Below are positions 16,539 through 25,312 of a DNA stretch of 64,000 nucleotides, piece after piece (positions within the stretch are counted from its first letter, which is position 1; the number at the start of each line of letters is the position of its first letter). Under the pieces are notes generated by a model that was not told where the DNA came from, searched no databases, and worked only from the letters and a program-made list of their open reading frames with translations. The DNA is from Mesobacillus jeotgali (GTDB lineage: Bacteria; Bacillota; Bacilli; Bacillales; Cytobacillaceae): assembly GCF_031759225.1 (NCBI RefSeq), contig NZ_CP134494.1:1176501-1240500 (forward strand), given 5' to 3'. Both the position numbers and the translations under genes were made by a program.

Positions 16539-16548
16539 AGGGTGGCGC
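16513..16548 (-). terminator. Terminator of hmoB, embedded in the last 52-bp repeat unit
   Basis: GCGCCACCC (16521-16529) pairs with GGGTGGCGC (16540-16548); the minus strand then has six T residues (complement of 16515-16520). Part of the T-run and neighbouring GCGC occur in the other repeat units without the pairing arm. Confidence 0.88.
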
Positions 16549-16561
16549 CAAAGGAAGACGA

Positions 16562-17071
16562 TCATTCGCCTTCAATATAGTATTTTGAGACATATGAGGC
16601 GCTTTCGAAAATATTAGGTCTTGCTCCATCAATTCCAGCCTCTGTCCCGCGATTCTTATGTGCATGTGCATAGGCTTTGGATTTTTGCCAGTTTTCGAAT
16701 GCTCCTTCATTTTCCCAGATGGTCAAAATGATATAAGTGTTGGAGCTCAATGGCCGCAGTACACGGATGGCGACAAAACCTGGTTCGTTCTCGATGAGTC
16801 TTGGCCGGTTAAGGAAGCGGTCCTCAAATAGCGGTCTTCCCTCATCGGTTACAGGGATATTGTTAAAAACAGCAAAGCCTTCATGGCCAAGTTGGCCTGC
16901 TGAATCAATCACTTCATATTTCCTAGGCGAACTGAATAATGTCTTGTTTTCAGTTTCATGGACTAGGATGGATGATTCGTTGTTGTTCATCAGGACCATG
17001 TTTTCGGCCTGGTGTTTTTCTTTTATTTTTAACAGAAAATCAGCAGTTCCCGAAGTTATGAATAGATTCAT
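16562..17071 (-). CDS. hmoB: Haem-degrading monooxygenase HmoB
   Basis: A 169-residue protein matching B. subtilis HmoB (YhgC). The C-terminal ABM-type ferredoxin-like domain (about residues 65-165) has NRPRLIENEPGFVAIRVLRP and a WENEGAFENWQKSKAYAHAH segment; a His near the end of that stretch is the expected haem ligand. It opens haem and releases iron. The N-terminal part is a shorter related half. The ATG at 17071 has GAGGTGAAAAG directly before it. It diverges from the haem biosynthesis genes hemEHY, so haem making and breaking sit together. Confidence 0.9.
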   Translation of the reverse strand: MNLFITSGTADFLLKIKEKHQAENMVLMNNNESSILVHETENKTLFSSPRKYEVIDSAGQLGHEGFAVFNNIPVTDEGRPLFEDRFLNRPRLIENEPGFVAIRVLRPLSSNTYIILTIWENEGAFENWQKSKAYAHAHKNRGTEAGIDGARPNIFESASYVSKYYIEGE

Positions 17072-17267
17072 CTTTTCACCTCATTTTAAATAATTATTGC
17101 TTCCTTCTATTATAATGATTTAACATCTTCATCTATTTTCCCTTTTTGAGAGAAGCTAAAAACAAAAATTCGACAAATTTTCAACAATTTAAAGCGTTTC
17201 CTATGAAATCGGTTAATAAAAACGATATAGTGTATATAGTTTGTTATTTTTTCAATATCAGTTGATT

Positions 17268-17295
17268 TCCATTCCAATCAACTGATTTAAAACGG
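17268..17295. promoter_or_regulatory. Perfect inverted repeat between hmoB and hemE
   Basis: TCAGTTGATT (17268-17277) and AATCAACTGA (17286-17295) are perfect complements separated by eight bases, in the 351-base divergent gap. A possible hemE promoter is TTGTTT near 17354 with TATATT near 17376. The repeat could be an operator or a transcript hairpin; I do not recognise it as a Fur or PerR box. Confidence 0.45.
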
Positions 17296-17422
17296 TGAAG
17301 TGCTATTATATTACATCTGGTATAACCATCACCATTTTATTAGGTTAAAATAGTTGTTTTTTATTTTAATCCTTTTATATTACAATGGATTACAGACATT
17401 ATTGAAAGGTGGACCACACTCA

Positions 17423-18469
17423 ATGAGCAAGGTGATTAATGATACATTTTTAAAAGCAGCCAGAGGAGAAGCTACAGATTACGTTCCTGTCTGGTATATG
17501 AGACAAGCAGGCAGGTCACAGCCTGAATATAGAGAAATCAAGGAGAAATACTCTTTATTTGAAATAACGCACCAGCCTGAGCTTTGTGCATATGTTACAA
17601 GGCTTCCTGTAGAACAATACGACGTTGATGCGGCGATTCTTTACAAGGATATCATGACCCCGCTGCCAGCAATGGGAGTAGATGTAGAAATTAAATCAGG
17701 GATCGGACCTGTCATTTCCAACCCTGTAAAATCATTGTCTGATGTTGAAAAATTGGGTGCGATCAACCCAGAATCAGATATTCCGTATGTGCTTGATACA
17801 ATCAAGCTGCTGACAGAAGAACAGCTGTCTGTTCCATTGATCGGTTTCTCGGGAGCGCCGTTTACCCTTGCAAGCTACATGATTGAAGGCGGGCCTTCAA
17901 AGAATTACAACAAGACAAAGGCATTCATGTACGCCCAGCCGGAAGCGTGGTTCGCGTTGATGGACAAGCTAGGAGATATGGTGATTACATATGTGAAATC
18001 CCAAATCAAGGCCGGTGCTAAAGCAATCCAAATTTTTGATTCATGGGTAGGAGCATTGAATGTCCAGGATTACCGTACATTCATCAAGCCCGTTATGAAC
18101 AGGATTTTTTCTGAACTTAAGAAAGAAAATGTACCATTGATCATGTTTGGTGTTGGTGCAAGCCATCTTGCCATGGAATGGAACGACCTTCCGCTTGATG
18201 TAGTGGGACTGGATTGGCGTCTTCAGGTGAGCGAGGCTCGCGAACTTGGAATCCAGAAAACTGTCATGGGGAACCTTGATCCTGCAATCCTTCTTGCACC
18301 ATGGAATGTGATCGAAGAAAGGGCAAAAGCGATTCTTGACCAGGGTATGGCACAGCCAGGCTACATCTTCAACCTGGGCCACGGGGTATTCCCATCTGTG
18401 AACCCTGAGACATTGAAAAAGCTGACGGCTTTCATCCACGAGTACTCTGCCTCAAAATTAGGCAAATAG
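17423..18469 (+). CDS. hemE: Uroporphyrinogen decarboxylase HemE
   Basis: Cytoplasmic enzyme that removes four carboxyl groups from uroporphyrinogen III to give coproporphyrinogen III. Signatures: [16 protein letters not shown] (substrate-binding Arg residues) near the N-terminus, [17 protein letters not shown] in the centre, and [10 protein letters not shown] and [13 protein letters not shown] near the end. The ATG at 17423 (348 residues) has AAAGGTGG upstream; the frame is open 69 bases further but without a site. First gene of the hemE-hemH-hemY set. Confidence 0.96.
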   Translation: MSKVINDTFLKAARGEATDYVPVWYMRQAGRSQPEYREIKEKYSLFEITHQPELCAYVTRLPVEQYDVDAAILYKDIMTPLPAMGVDVEIKSGIGPVISNPVKSLSDVEKLGAINPESDIPYVLDTIKLLTEEQLSVPLIGFSGAPFTLASYMIEGGPSKNYNKTKAFMYAQPEAWFALMDKLGDMVITYVKSQIKAGAKAIQIFDSWVGALNVQDYRTFIKPVMNRIFSELKKENVPLIMFGVGASHLAMEWNDLPLDVVGLDWRLQVSEARELGIQKTVMGNLDPAILLAPWNVIEERAKAILDQGMAQPGYIFNLGHGVFPSVNPETLKKLTAFIHEYSASKLGK

Positions 18470-18471
18470 TC

Positions 18472-18529
18472 TATATTCTGCTCCAGAGCATTACATTTGG
18501 TAAAATGGTCTTGTTTTTGGCAGAATATA
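18472..18529 (+). other. Long-range hairpin between hemE and hemH
   Basis: TATATTCTGC (18472-18481) and GCAGAATATA (18520-18529) can form a perfect 10-bp stem closing a 38-base loop in the intercistronic RNA. No T-run follows. It could be a processing or stability element. Confidence 0.45.
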
Positions 18530-18559
18530 AGCTTAGAGACACGAAAAAGAGGTGCAATC

Positions 18560-19498
18560 ATGACTAAGAAAAAGATGGGTTTGCTTGTGATGGCATATGG
18601 CACGCCCTACAAAGAAGAAGATATTGAACGTTACTATACACATATCCGCCACGGCCGTCCGCCGGCACCGGAAATGCTTGAAGACTTGAAACAGCGCTAT
18701 GAAGCAATCGGCGGCATTTCACCACTTGCAAAAATCACGGTGGAACAGGGCGAAAAGCTCGAACAGCATCTGAACAGCGTTCAGGATGAGATTGAATTCA
18801 AAATGTATCTTGGTTTGAAACATATCGAGCCGTTCATCGAGGATGCCGTGAAGCAAATGCATGATGATGGCATTAAAGAGGCAGTAAGCATCGTGCTGGC
18901 ACCGCATTTTTCAACCTTCAGTGTAAAATCGTATAATGGACGAGCTAAAGAAGAAGCAGAAAAGCTAGGCGGACTTGAAATTGTATCAGTCGAGCAGTGG
19001 TACGATGAACCGAAATTCATTAAGTACTGGGCAGACAGAGTAAGTAAAACCTTTGCGGAAATGCCTGCTGACGAGCGCGAAAACGCAGTATTGATCGTTT
19101 CTGCCCATAGCCTTCCTGAGAAGATTCTCCAAATGGGTGATCCTTATCCTGAACAGTTAAAAGAAACAGCGGATCTGATCGCAAAGCAGGCAAACCTGAA
19201 AAATTACGAAGTTGGCTGGCAGAGTGCTGGCAACACGCCTGAGCCTTGGCTAGGGCCTGATGTCCAGGACTTGACGAGGGAACTGTTCGAAAAGAATGGC
19301 TATAAAGCATTTGTTTATGTGCCGGCAGGGTTTGTTTCCGACCATCTGGAAGTACTGTATGACAATGATTATGAATGTAAAGTCGTGACAGAAGAAATCG
19401 GAGCCAGCTATTACAGGCCGGCGATGCCGAATACAGAGCCTGAATTCATCGATGCACTGGCAGATGTCATTTTAAAGAAGCTGTCAACATCACGCTAA
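18560..19498 (+). CDS. hemH: Coproporphyrin ferrochelatase HemH (CpfC)
   Basis: A 312-residue soluble ferrochelatase. In Firmicutes it inserts iron into coproporphyrin III. Motifs: [20 protein letters not shown] at the start, the catalytic His in [24 protein letters not shown], and the second active-site region [14 protein letters not shown] (catalytic Glu). ATG at 18560 has GAGGTG a few bases before it. It lies 90 bases after hemE and 28 bases before hemY. Confidence 0.95.
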   Translation: MTKKKMGLLVMAYGTPYKEEDIERYYTHIRHGRPPAPEMLEDLKQRYEAIGGISPLAKITVEQGEKLEQHLNSVQDEIEFKMYLGLKHIEPFIEDAVKQMHDDGIKEAVSIVLAPHFSTFSVKSYNGRAKEEAEKLGGLEIVSVEQWYDEPKFIKYWADRVSKTFAEMPADERENAVLIVSAHSLPEKILQMGDPYPEQLKETADLIAKQANLKNYEVGWQSAGNTPEPWLGPDVQDLTRELFEKNGYKAFVYVPAGFVSDHLEVLYDNDYECKVVTEEIGASYYRPAMPNTEPEFIDALADVILKKLSTSR

Positions 19499-19526
19499 AA
19501 CTCTTACTTAAAGAAGGCGATTTACC

Positions 19527-20954
19527 GTGACAGAAAAAAAGAAAGTTGTAATTGTAGGCGGTGGCATAACGGGTTTAGCGGCAGCATACTATTTGCGTAA
19601 GCATGCCAGGGAGAACCAGCTTCCTCTTGATGTGAAACTGGTCGAATCGTCCCATCGTGTTGGCGGGAAAATGCAAACGTATGTTAAAGATGGCTTTGTC
19701 ATTGAAAGAGGGCCGGATTCCTTCCTGGAAAGAAAAGAGAGCGCAGGGCGTCTGGCCAGGGAAGTAGGTTTAGGAGATAAGCTAGTCAATAACAGTACAG
19801 GGAAATCGTATGTGCTGGTGAAGGACAAACTCCACCCTATGCCTGGCGGAGCAGTGATGGGAATTCCCACTCAAATCGCTCCTTTTGTTACAACCGGCCT
19901 ATTTTCCTGGCCAGGTAAGTTCCGGGCTGCCGGAGACTTCTTTATACCACCTTCAAAGGTAAAAGGAGACCAGTCCCTTGGCGAATTTTTCCGGCGGAGG
20001 CTTGGCGATGAAGTGGTTGAAAACCTGATTGAGCCTCTGCTCTCCGGTATTTATGCTGGGAATATCGATAACATGAGCCTATTGTCCACTTTTCCGCAAT
20101 TCTACCAGGTAGAGCAGAAATACGGGAGTTTGATTCTTGGCACAAAGAAAACAACTCCTTCGGCAAAAAAGAAGCCTGCTGAAACGGGTCAGGCTAAGAA
20201 AAAAGGAATGTTCCTGACTGTGACGACTGGTCTTCAATCATTTGTTGACGCGATTGAATCCAAGCTTGAACCTGGTTCTGTCATTAAGGGAATCAGGGTC
20301 GATAAAGTGAGCAAACAGGAGAATGGTTACCGTCTGAGGCTGAGCAGCGGCGAATCGCTTGATGCAGACAGCATCCTGATAGCTGCCCCGCATGAAGCAG
20401 CGCTGCATATGTTCTCCGATCACGAACATATTTTTGACCCATTCCGCGATATGCCTTCAACTTCTGTTGCGACGGTTGCCATGGCATTTCCGGAAAGTGT
20501 CATAAAAGAAGATATTGATGGTACCGGCTTCGTTGTTTCAAGGAACAGTGATTATACAATCACCGCCTGCACTTGGACCCATAAGAAGTGGCCTCATACA
20601 ACACCTGAGGGAAAAGTTCTGCTTCGTCTTTATGTCGGCAGGCCGGGTGACGAGGCAATTGTCGAGCTCTCGGATGATGAGATCATCAAGATCGCTCTCG
20701 AGGATTTAAATAAAACGATGGATATCCAGGCACAGCCTGACTTTGCAGTAGTGTCACGATGGAAAGAGGCCATGCCGCAGTATACTGTCGGACATAAGGA
20801 AAGAGTCACGAAGCTGAAGAATGACCTGGCCAGTGAGCTTCCTGGCGTCTACGTAGGTGGCAGCTCGTATGAGGGAGTCGGCCTTCCAGACTGCATAGAT
20901 CAAGGAGAAGCAGCCGTCGAAAAGATCCTGTCATATTTGAAGCTTCGTGGATAA
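19527..20954 (+). CDS. hemY: Coproporphyrinogen III oxidase HemY (CgoX)
   Basis: FAD-dependent oxidase that makes coproporphyrin III in the Gram-positive haem pathway (formerly called protoporphyrinogen oxidase). The N-terminal dinucleotide fold is VVIVGGGITGLAAAYYLRKH; further signatures are RVGGKMQTY, ERGPDSFLERK, and the C-terminal GVYVGGSSYEGVGLPDCI. GTG start at 19527, preceded by AAGAAGG; 475 residues, normal for the family. With hemE and hemH it covers three consecutive steps; the final step (HemQ/ChdC) is not in this window. Confidence 0.95.
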   Translation: MTEKKKVVIVGGGITGLAAAYYLRKHARENQLPLDVKLVESSHRVGGKMQTYVKDGFVIERGPDSFLERKESAGRLAREVGLGDKLVNNSTGKSYVLVKDKLHPMPGGAVMGIPTQIAPFVTTGLFSWPGKFRAAGDFFIPPSKVKGDQSLGEFFRRRLGDEVVENLIEPLLSGIYAGNIDNMSLLSTFPQFYQVEQKYGSLILGTKKTTPSAKKKPAETGQAKKKGMFLTVTTGLQSFVDAIESKLEPGSVIKGIRVDKVSKQENGYRLRLSSGESLDADSILIAAPHEAALHMFSDHEHIFDPFRDMPSTSVATVAMAFPESVIKEDIDGTGFVVSRNSDYTITACTWTHKKWPHTTPEGKVLLRLYVGRPGDEAIVELSDDEIIKIALEDLNKTMDIQAQPDFAVVSRWKEAMPQYTVGHKERVTKLKNDLASELPGVYVGGSSYEGVGLPDCIDQGEAAVEKILSYLKLRG

Positions 20955-20992
20955 AAGGGCTGTCCCTTTTGTGAACAAATATAGTTATTTAT

Positions 20993-21020
20993 AAAAAACC
21001 CTTTTAGGGTTTTTTATTTT
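20993..21020 (+). terminator. Terminator of hemEHY
   Basis: AAAAAACCCT (20993-21002) pairs with AGGGTTTTTT (21006-21015) with a three-base loop and a long T-rich tail. Confidence 0.88.
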
Positions 21021-21070
21021 TTCATCCTTGCCATAGTGTTAATTACATGATAAATTAGTCAGTGACATAT

Positions 21071-21093
21071 TGACCGTTTTTCTCATTTGGTCA
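21071..21093. promoter_or_regulatory. YhgD operator 1, upstream of yhgD
   Basis: A 23-bp palindromic site of the form TGACC-N13-GGTCA, 16 bases before the yhgD ATG. It is the inverted counterpart of the site before yhgE (21710-21732): read on opposite strands, they agree at 21 of 23 positions. Confidence 0.8.
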
Positions 21094-21109
21094 TATTGGA
21101 GGTGATAGC

Positions 21110-21682
21110 ATGGCGGTCGACCGGAGACAGCAGATTATTGAAGCAGCCACCAACTCTTTTTCATTGTACGGCTATAAGGCGACTACAATTGATCAAGTCG
21201 CAAAGCTGGCGAACGTTGGGAAAGGCACAATCTATACCTTTTTCAAAAATAAAGAACAGCTTTTCGATGAAATCGTTAATGGCCTGATCAAAGAAATGAA
21301 AGAAGTCGCTAATGAAGCGGTAAATCCATCAGATTCTTTTTATGAAAATGTCCACAGAGCATTATATAGACTGCTGGAATTTCGTAAAAAACATCAATTG
21401 ACAATCAAACTCTCGCAAGAAGCCCGGGATATTGGGACACCAGCTGTCCTGGAGGTTATGGATAAATTAGAATCGGCCATCCTGAGCTTTATTAAGGAAA
21501 AGGTCATTCAGGCAATCCAAAAGGGAGAAATAAAGGAATGCGACCCGGAGATCACAGCGTTCATAATGATGAAGCTTTATATCGCGCTGATTTTTGACTG
21601 GGAAAAAAAGAACGAGCCACTTGAAAAAGAAGAAATCTCAGATCTGTTTGAGTTTTATATTTTTAAAGGATTGTCTGATTAA
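21110..21682 (+). CDS. yhgD: TetR/AcrR-family regulator YhgD
   Basis: A 190-residue TetR repressor. The N-terminal helix-turn-helix is QIIEAATNSFSLYGYKATTI and VAKLANVGKGTIYTFFKNKE (about residues 8-48); the C-terminal region is the helical ligand domain. The ATG at 21110 has GGAGGTGATAGC just before it. It is followed by the membrane gene yhgE, as in B. subtilis. Both genes are preceded by the same TGACC-N13-GGTCA palindrome, so YhgD most likely represses itself and yhgE and is released by an unknown ligand. Confidence 0.9.
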   Translation: MAVDRRQQIIEAATNSFSLYGYKATTIDQVAKLANVGKGTIYTFFKNKEQLFDEIVNGLIKEMKEVANEAVNPSDSFYENVHRALYRLLEFRKKHQLTIKLSQEARDIGTPAVLEVMDKLESAILSFIKEKVIQAIQKGEIKECDPEITAFIMMKLYIALIFDWEKKNEPLEKEEISDLFEFYIFKGLSD

Positions 21683-21709
21683 GGATGGTCCTTATTTTTA
21701 ACAGAAAAA

Positions 21710-21732
21710 TGACCAAATGAACAAAACGGTCA
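21710..21732. promoter_or_regulatory. YhgD operator 2, upstream of yhgE
   Basis: Second copy of the 23-bp TGACC-N13-GGTCA palindrome, in inverse orientation to the copy at 21071-21093, 26 bases before the yhgE ATG and 27 bases after the yhgD stop. Confidence 0.8.
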
Positions 21733-21758
21733 GAAAATTACATCATGGAGGACTAAAA

Positions 21759-23957
21759 ATGAAAAAGAGTTTATTTACCCAAGAGTTGCTTGCTATTTTT
21801 CGCAACAAGAAGCTTCTTATTCCGATCATTGCAGTTTTATTCATTCCGGTTCTTTACAGTGGAATGTTCTTGTGGGCATTCTGGGATCCGTACGAACATC
21901 TTTCAGATCTTCCCGTAGCTGTTGCCAACAGCGATTCAGGGACAACTTTAGATGGGGAGAAGCTGGAACTTGGCAATGACCTGGTTGAGAAATTAAAAGA
22001 AAACCAGGATTTTGGATTTAAGTTTGTGTCCGAAGAAGAAGGGACTAGGGGACTGGAGCAGCAAAAATATTATATGCTCATCAAAATCCCGGAAGATTTC
22101 TCTGAAAATGCAACAACTTTGATGGATGAACACCCTGAAAAACTCGAACTTGTTTATATGCCTAATGAAAGCTTCAACTTTTTATCTGCTCAGATTGGCG
22201 GGACAGCAGCAGAAAAAATTAAAGCATCTGTGTCCGAGAAGGTTTCTGAAACCTATGCTGAAACGATGTTTGGCAAAGTGGGCGAACTGGCCGATGGTCT
22301 ATCTAAAGCGAGCGACGGAGCTGCTGGCTTGAGCGAAGGAGCAGTCAAGCTAAAGGACGGAAGCCAGGAGCTTAATGATCAGTTATCTGTTTTGGCAAGC
22401 AAGTCGATCGAGTTCAACCAGGGAATGAATTCGGCTAATTCCGGAACAAAAGAGTTGGCTGCTGGAGCAGGAAAACTAGCTGGAGGCCTTGGCCAATTGG
22501 TGGAGGGCGAAACGAAGCTGGAGGATGCTTCAGGAAAGCTCCTTTCAGGCCAGAAAGATTTACAGGCAGGAGCTTCAGGAGTTAAAGCGGGATTAGACCA
22601 AGTAAACAGCAAGATACCAGCAATGGTCGAGGGGACAACTAAAATTGAAGAGGGCGCTGAAAAGCTCGGCCAGAACCTATCAGCATGGAAAGCAGGTGCT
22701 GACAAAGCGGCTGGCGGTGCAGCTGAACTTCATGCAGGCATTCAGGAGCTCAAGAAGCAAATGGAGGCAATGGCGCCTTTATTAGGTGAATACCCTGAGA
22801 AACAGCAGCAACTAGCCCAGGCTCTTAATGAACTTGAAGCTGGCAGTGCAAGCCTTGAACAGGGAACAGCGACACTTTCAGATTCAGCAGGTGCACTGGC
22901 TGGGGGTTCAGAGACATTATCGGCTGGCTTGAAAGAAGTAATGGCAGGCCAGAACCAGCTCCAGCAAGGAATTTCTGAACTTGCAGCTGGCAGTGGAGAA
23001 CTTGAAACGGGTGCTGCAAAGCTGGCAGCCGGCCATGAAGAATTTCAATCTGGCCTACAGCAGTTCGGCGACAAGCTAAGTGAGGCGAAAGCTGGTTCTG
23101 TTGAGCTGGCGAATGGTAGTTCCAAACTTGTTGGTGGAATGGATCAATTGGCATCTGGGTCCTCAGCCATGAGGGATGGAACAGGTCAACTGGCATCAGG
23201 TGCTGAAAAATTGTCAGAAGGCAATACAAAAGTAGCAGATGGGACGACAGAGCTTGCTGAAAAGTTGAAGGATGGAGCGGAGGAAGCACAGCTTAATCCA
23301 AACGAGGATACCTATAATATGCTGGCGGCACCAGTCAAGCTGCAAAGTGAAACATTCAAATCAGTTCCGAATTATGGGACAGGGTTTGCACCTTACTTTT
23401 TATCTCTTGGTTTGTTTGTCGGCGCATTGCTGCTTTCCATAGTATTCCCATTAAGGGAGCCAGCTGGTGTTCCTAAAAGCGGGGTAAGTTGGTTCTTTGG
23501 AAAGTTCGGTATCCTGGCAGGAATCGGAATATTGCAGGCTCTTGCAGCAGATGCCATCCTTCTTTTGGGTCTCGGCCTGAAGGTTGAAAGCATTCCGCTA
23601 TTCCTGATTTTCTCGATTGTCACAAGCCTGACCTTCATTGCATTGATCCAATTCCTTGTGACATTGTTAGGAGACCCAGGACGTTTTGTTGCAATTATCA
23701 TTCTTATTTTGCAGCTTACTACCAGCGCTGGAACTTTCCCGTTGGAATTAATTCCTGGATTTTTACAGGAATTTAACGCTTATTTGCCAATGACATATTC
23801 TGTGCAGGGATTCAAAGCTGTGATCTCGAGCGGCGATTTCAGTTTCATGTGGCAAAATACAGGAATTTTGGCAGGATACATTTTAGTCCTGGCAGCAGGC
23901 ACAGCATTATATTTCCATTGGATGTTCAAAAGGAAATTTGCCATGTTAGTTGAATGA
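21759..23957 (+). CDS. yhgE: YhgE/Pip-type membrane protein (ABC-2-like, coiled-coil outer domain)
   Basis: A 732-residue protein of the YhgE/Pip family (phage infection protein and YueB/EsaA relatives). One N-terminal membrane segment (KKLLIPIIAVLFIPVLYSG) is followed by a large extracytoplasmic region, then five to six C-terminal membrane segments (from about residue 545). The outer region (about 180-525) is made of many L-x2-G-x3-L type repeats (for example LAAGAGKLAGGLGQL, LASGAEKLSEG), expected to form a long helical stalk. ATG 21759 has GGAGGA upstream; an ATG at 21717 overlaps the operator. Some homologues act as phage receptors; the native role is unclear. Confidence 0.88.
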   Translation: MKKSLFTQELLAIFRNKKLLIPIIAVLFIPVLYSGMFLWAFWDPYEHLSDLPVAVANSDSGTTLDGEKLELGNDLVEKLKENQDFGFKFVSEEEGTRGLEQQKYYMLIKIPEDFSENATTLMDEHPEKLELVYMPNESFNFLSAQIGGTAAEKIKASVSEKVSETYAETMFGKVGELADGLSKASDGAAGLSEGAVKLKDGSQELNDQLSVLASKSIEFNQGMNSANSGTKELAAGAGKLAGGLGQLVEGETKLEDASGKLLSGQKDLQAGASGVKAGLDQVNSKIPAMVEGTTKIEEGAEKLGQNLSAWKAGADKAAGGAAELHAGIQELKKQMEAMAPLLGEYPEKQQQLAQALNELEAGSASLEQGTATLSDSAGALAGGSETLSAGLKEVMAGQNQLQQGISELAAGSGELETGAAKLAAGHEEFQSGLQQFGDKLSEAKAGSVELANGSSKLVGGMDQLASGSSAMRDGTGQLASGAEKLSEGNTKVADGTTELAEKLKDGAEEAQLNPNEDTYNMLAAPVKLQSETFKSVPNYGTGFAPYFLSLGLFVGALLLSIVFPLREPAGVPKSGVSWFFGKFGILAGIGILQALAADAILLLGLGLKVESIPLFLIFSIVTSLTFIALIQFLVTLLGDPGRFVAIIILILQLTTSAGTFPLELIPGFLQEFNAYLPMTYSVQGFKAVISSGDFSFMWQNTGILAGYILVLAAGTALYFHWMFKRKFAMLVE

Positions 23958-24002
23958 CAAAGGCCCTTTTCGTATTGCGAAAACAGCCATAATAAAAAAG
24001 AG

Positions 24003-24033
24003 GCCAGCTCGAATAGATATCGAGCTGGCTTTT
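24003..24033 (+). terminator. Terminator of yhgE
   Basis: GCCAGCTCGA (24003-24012, last base weakly paired) and TCGAGCTGGC (24020-24029) form a stem, followed by TTTTC. Confidence 0.85.
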
Positions 24034-24128
24034 CATGTGCAGCTATTACACTGCGGAAAAGGGATTGTATTACACCCGGGAAACCGGGGAAGGAAAACGA
24101 ATCAATTTGAATTATAGACGTATATCTA

Positions 24129-24258
24129 CTTCGAGAATTGTCCAGCTCCATCGCCTAGCCCCTCGAGACGTTTCGGTCCGCCCAATGAAGTCAAAGAACG
24201 ACTTCACTGGTCAGCCCTCCAACGCTTGTCGGGGCTGAACAAGGCGCTTGCGCTTTTC
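24129..24258 (+). repeat. Dispersed structured repeat element, copy 1
   Basis: About 130 bases nearly identical to copies at 46865, 50656 and 54531, all in the same orientation. Common blocks: CAGCTCC, CGCCTAGCCCCTCGAG, the small hairpin GAAGTC-N6-GACTTC (24188-24205), GGGGCTGA and a tail GCGCTTGCGCTTTT. The outer arms AGCGCC-GCCCC and GGGGC-GGCGCT pair in the other copies; here one arm base differs (ATCGCC). It ends one base before the yhfH stop codon. Confidence 0.9.
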
Positions 24259-24393
24259 TTATAGTTTACCAGGGTCCATGCATCCATCACACTTATTTCC
24301 ATAGCACTCATGCTGTTCGTCAATCGATTCTCCACACTCAATACACTGCTTCTTCGGCAAATTACGAAAGAATTCTACGACATTTTGAATCAT
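24259..24393 (-). CDS. yhfH: YhfH family zinc-finger-like small protein (44 aa)
   Basis: A 44-codon minus-strand gene with GGAGGGGAAC just before its ATG at 24393. The product starts MIQNVVEFFRNLPKKQCIEC and has two CxxC-type pairs (C17-C20 and C35-C38) plus C30, in the arrangement of B. subtilis YhfH, which lies at the same place beside yhfI. Likely a small metal-binding protein; the function is unknown. The stop codon directly abuts the dispersed repeat element. Confidence 0.88.
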   Translation of the reverse strand: MIQNVVEFFRNLPKKQCIECGESIDEQHECYGNKCDGCMDPGKL

Positions 24394-24564
24394 GTTGTTC
24401 CCCTCCAAACAAGTTGTGTTTTGGTACAGTATCATTATTTACTCTATTGTATTATAACAGAGTGAAAGGCGTCAATCATAATTTTCTGAAAAAGCCGTTC
24501 TAGTGAAAAAATGGGCAGAATGAAGTATAGTGATAGAAAAAGCGTGATTATAGGAGGGAAATCA

Positions 24565-25299
24565 TTGAAGCTGACTATAGTAGGGTTCTGGGGCGGGTAT
24601 CCAAAAGTGAATGAGGCAAGCACTGGATATTTGCTTGAACATGAAGGATTTAAGCTGATGATCGACTTTGGCAGCGGCGTACTGGCCAGACTCCAAAATT
24701 TCGTCCAGCCTGAAGAGTTGGATGCCATGGTGCTGTCACATTATCATCCAGACCACATCGCAGATATTGGCGTATTGCAGCATGCACGTCTGATTCAGGG
24801 ATTTCTGGGAAAAAGGTCCCCGCAGCTTCCGATTTATGGACATACTCAGGATACACAGGAATTTGCGAAGCTTACATACAAAAACATCACTAAAGGGGTC
24901 GCTTATGACCCGGCTAAAAAGCTGAACGCAGGACCTTTCACGATTTCATTCCTGTCTGCTGTCCATCCGGTTCCTTGCTATGCAATGAGGATCGAAGCCG
25001 GTGGCAAGTCACTGGTGTATACTGCCGATACTTCATTTAAGGAAGAGTTCATCCCGTTTGCTTCCGGTGCAGACTTGCTGCTTTCCGAATGCAATTTTTA
25101 CGGGAACCAGGATGGAAAAGGTGCGGGACATATGAACAGCTATGATAACGGACAGCTTGCGGCTGAAGCAGGTGTTAAGCAGCTGGTCCTGACCCATTTG
25201 CCGCATTATGGGGAAATTGACCAGCTTGTTTCAGAAGCATCAACCATTTTCAATGGCCCTATAACCCTTGCGAGGGAAGGGCTGGAAATCACTCTTTAA
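24565..25299 (+). CDS. yhfI: Metallo-beta-lactamase-fold hydrolase YhfI
   Basis: A 244-residue MBL-fold protein, the same length as B. subtilis YhfI. Metal-binding motif LSHYHPDHIAD (about residues 66-76), further ligands in SAVHPVPCYAMRIEAG, TADTSFKEEF and the C-terminal LTHLPHYGE. It resembles ribonuclease Z and phosphodiesterase-type members, but the substrate is unknown. The TTG at 24565 is chosen because GGAGGGA lies seven bases before it. It ends 13 bases before lplJ, so the two are probably one operon. Confidence 0.87.
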   Translation: MKLTIVGFWGGYPKVNEASTGYLLEHEGFKLMIDFGSGVLARLQNFVQPEELDAMVLSHYHPDHIADIGVLQHARLIQGFLGKRSPQLPIYGHTQDTQEFAKLTYKNITKGVAYDPAKKLNAGPFTISFLSAVHPVPCYAMRIEAGGKSLVYTADTSFKEEFIPFASGADLLLSECNFYGNQDGKGAGHMNSYDNGQLAAEAGVKQLVLTHLPHYGEIDQLVSEASTIFNGPITLAREGLEITL

Positions 25300-25312
25300 A
25301 GGAGAATCAATC

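Noticed and set aside
16085-16710. Several minus-strand frames through the 52-bp array with repeated SCLHQTYGKR-like text
   Set aside because: They are translations of the tandem repeat and overlap liaR or hmoB; no start signals.
22825-23289. Long minus-strand frame opposite yhgE
   Set aside because: It is the shadow of the repetitive stalk-coding region; codon pattern and start signals support only the plus strand.
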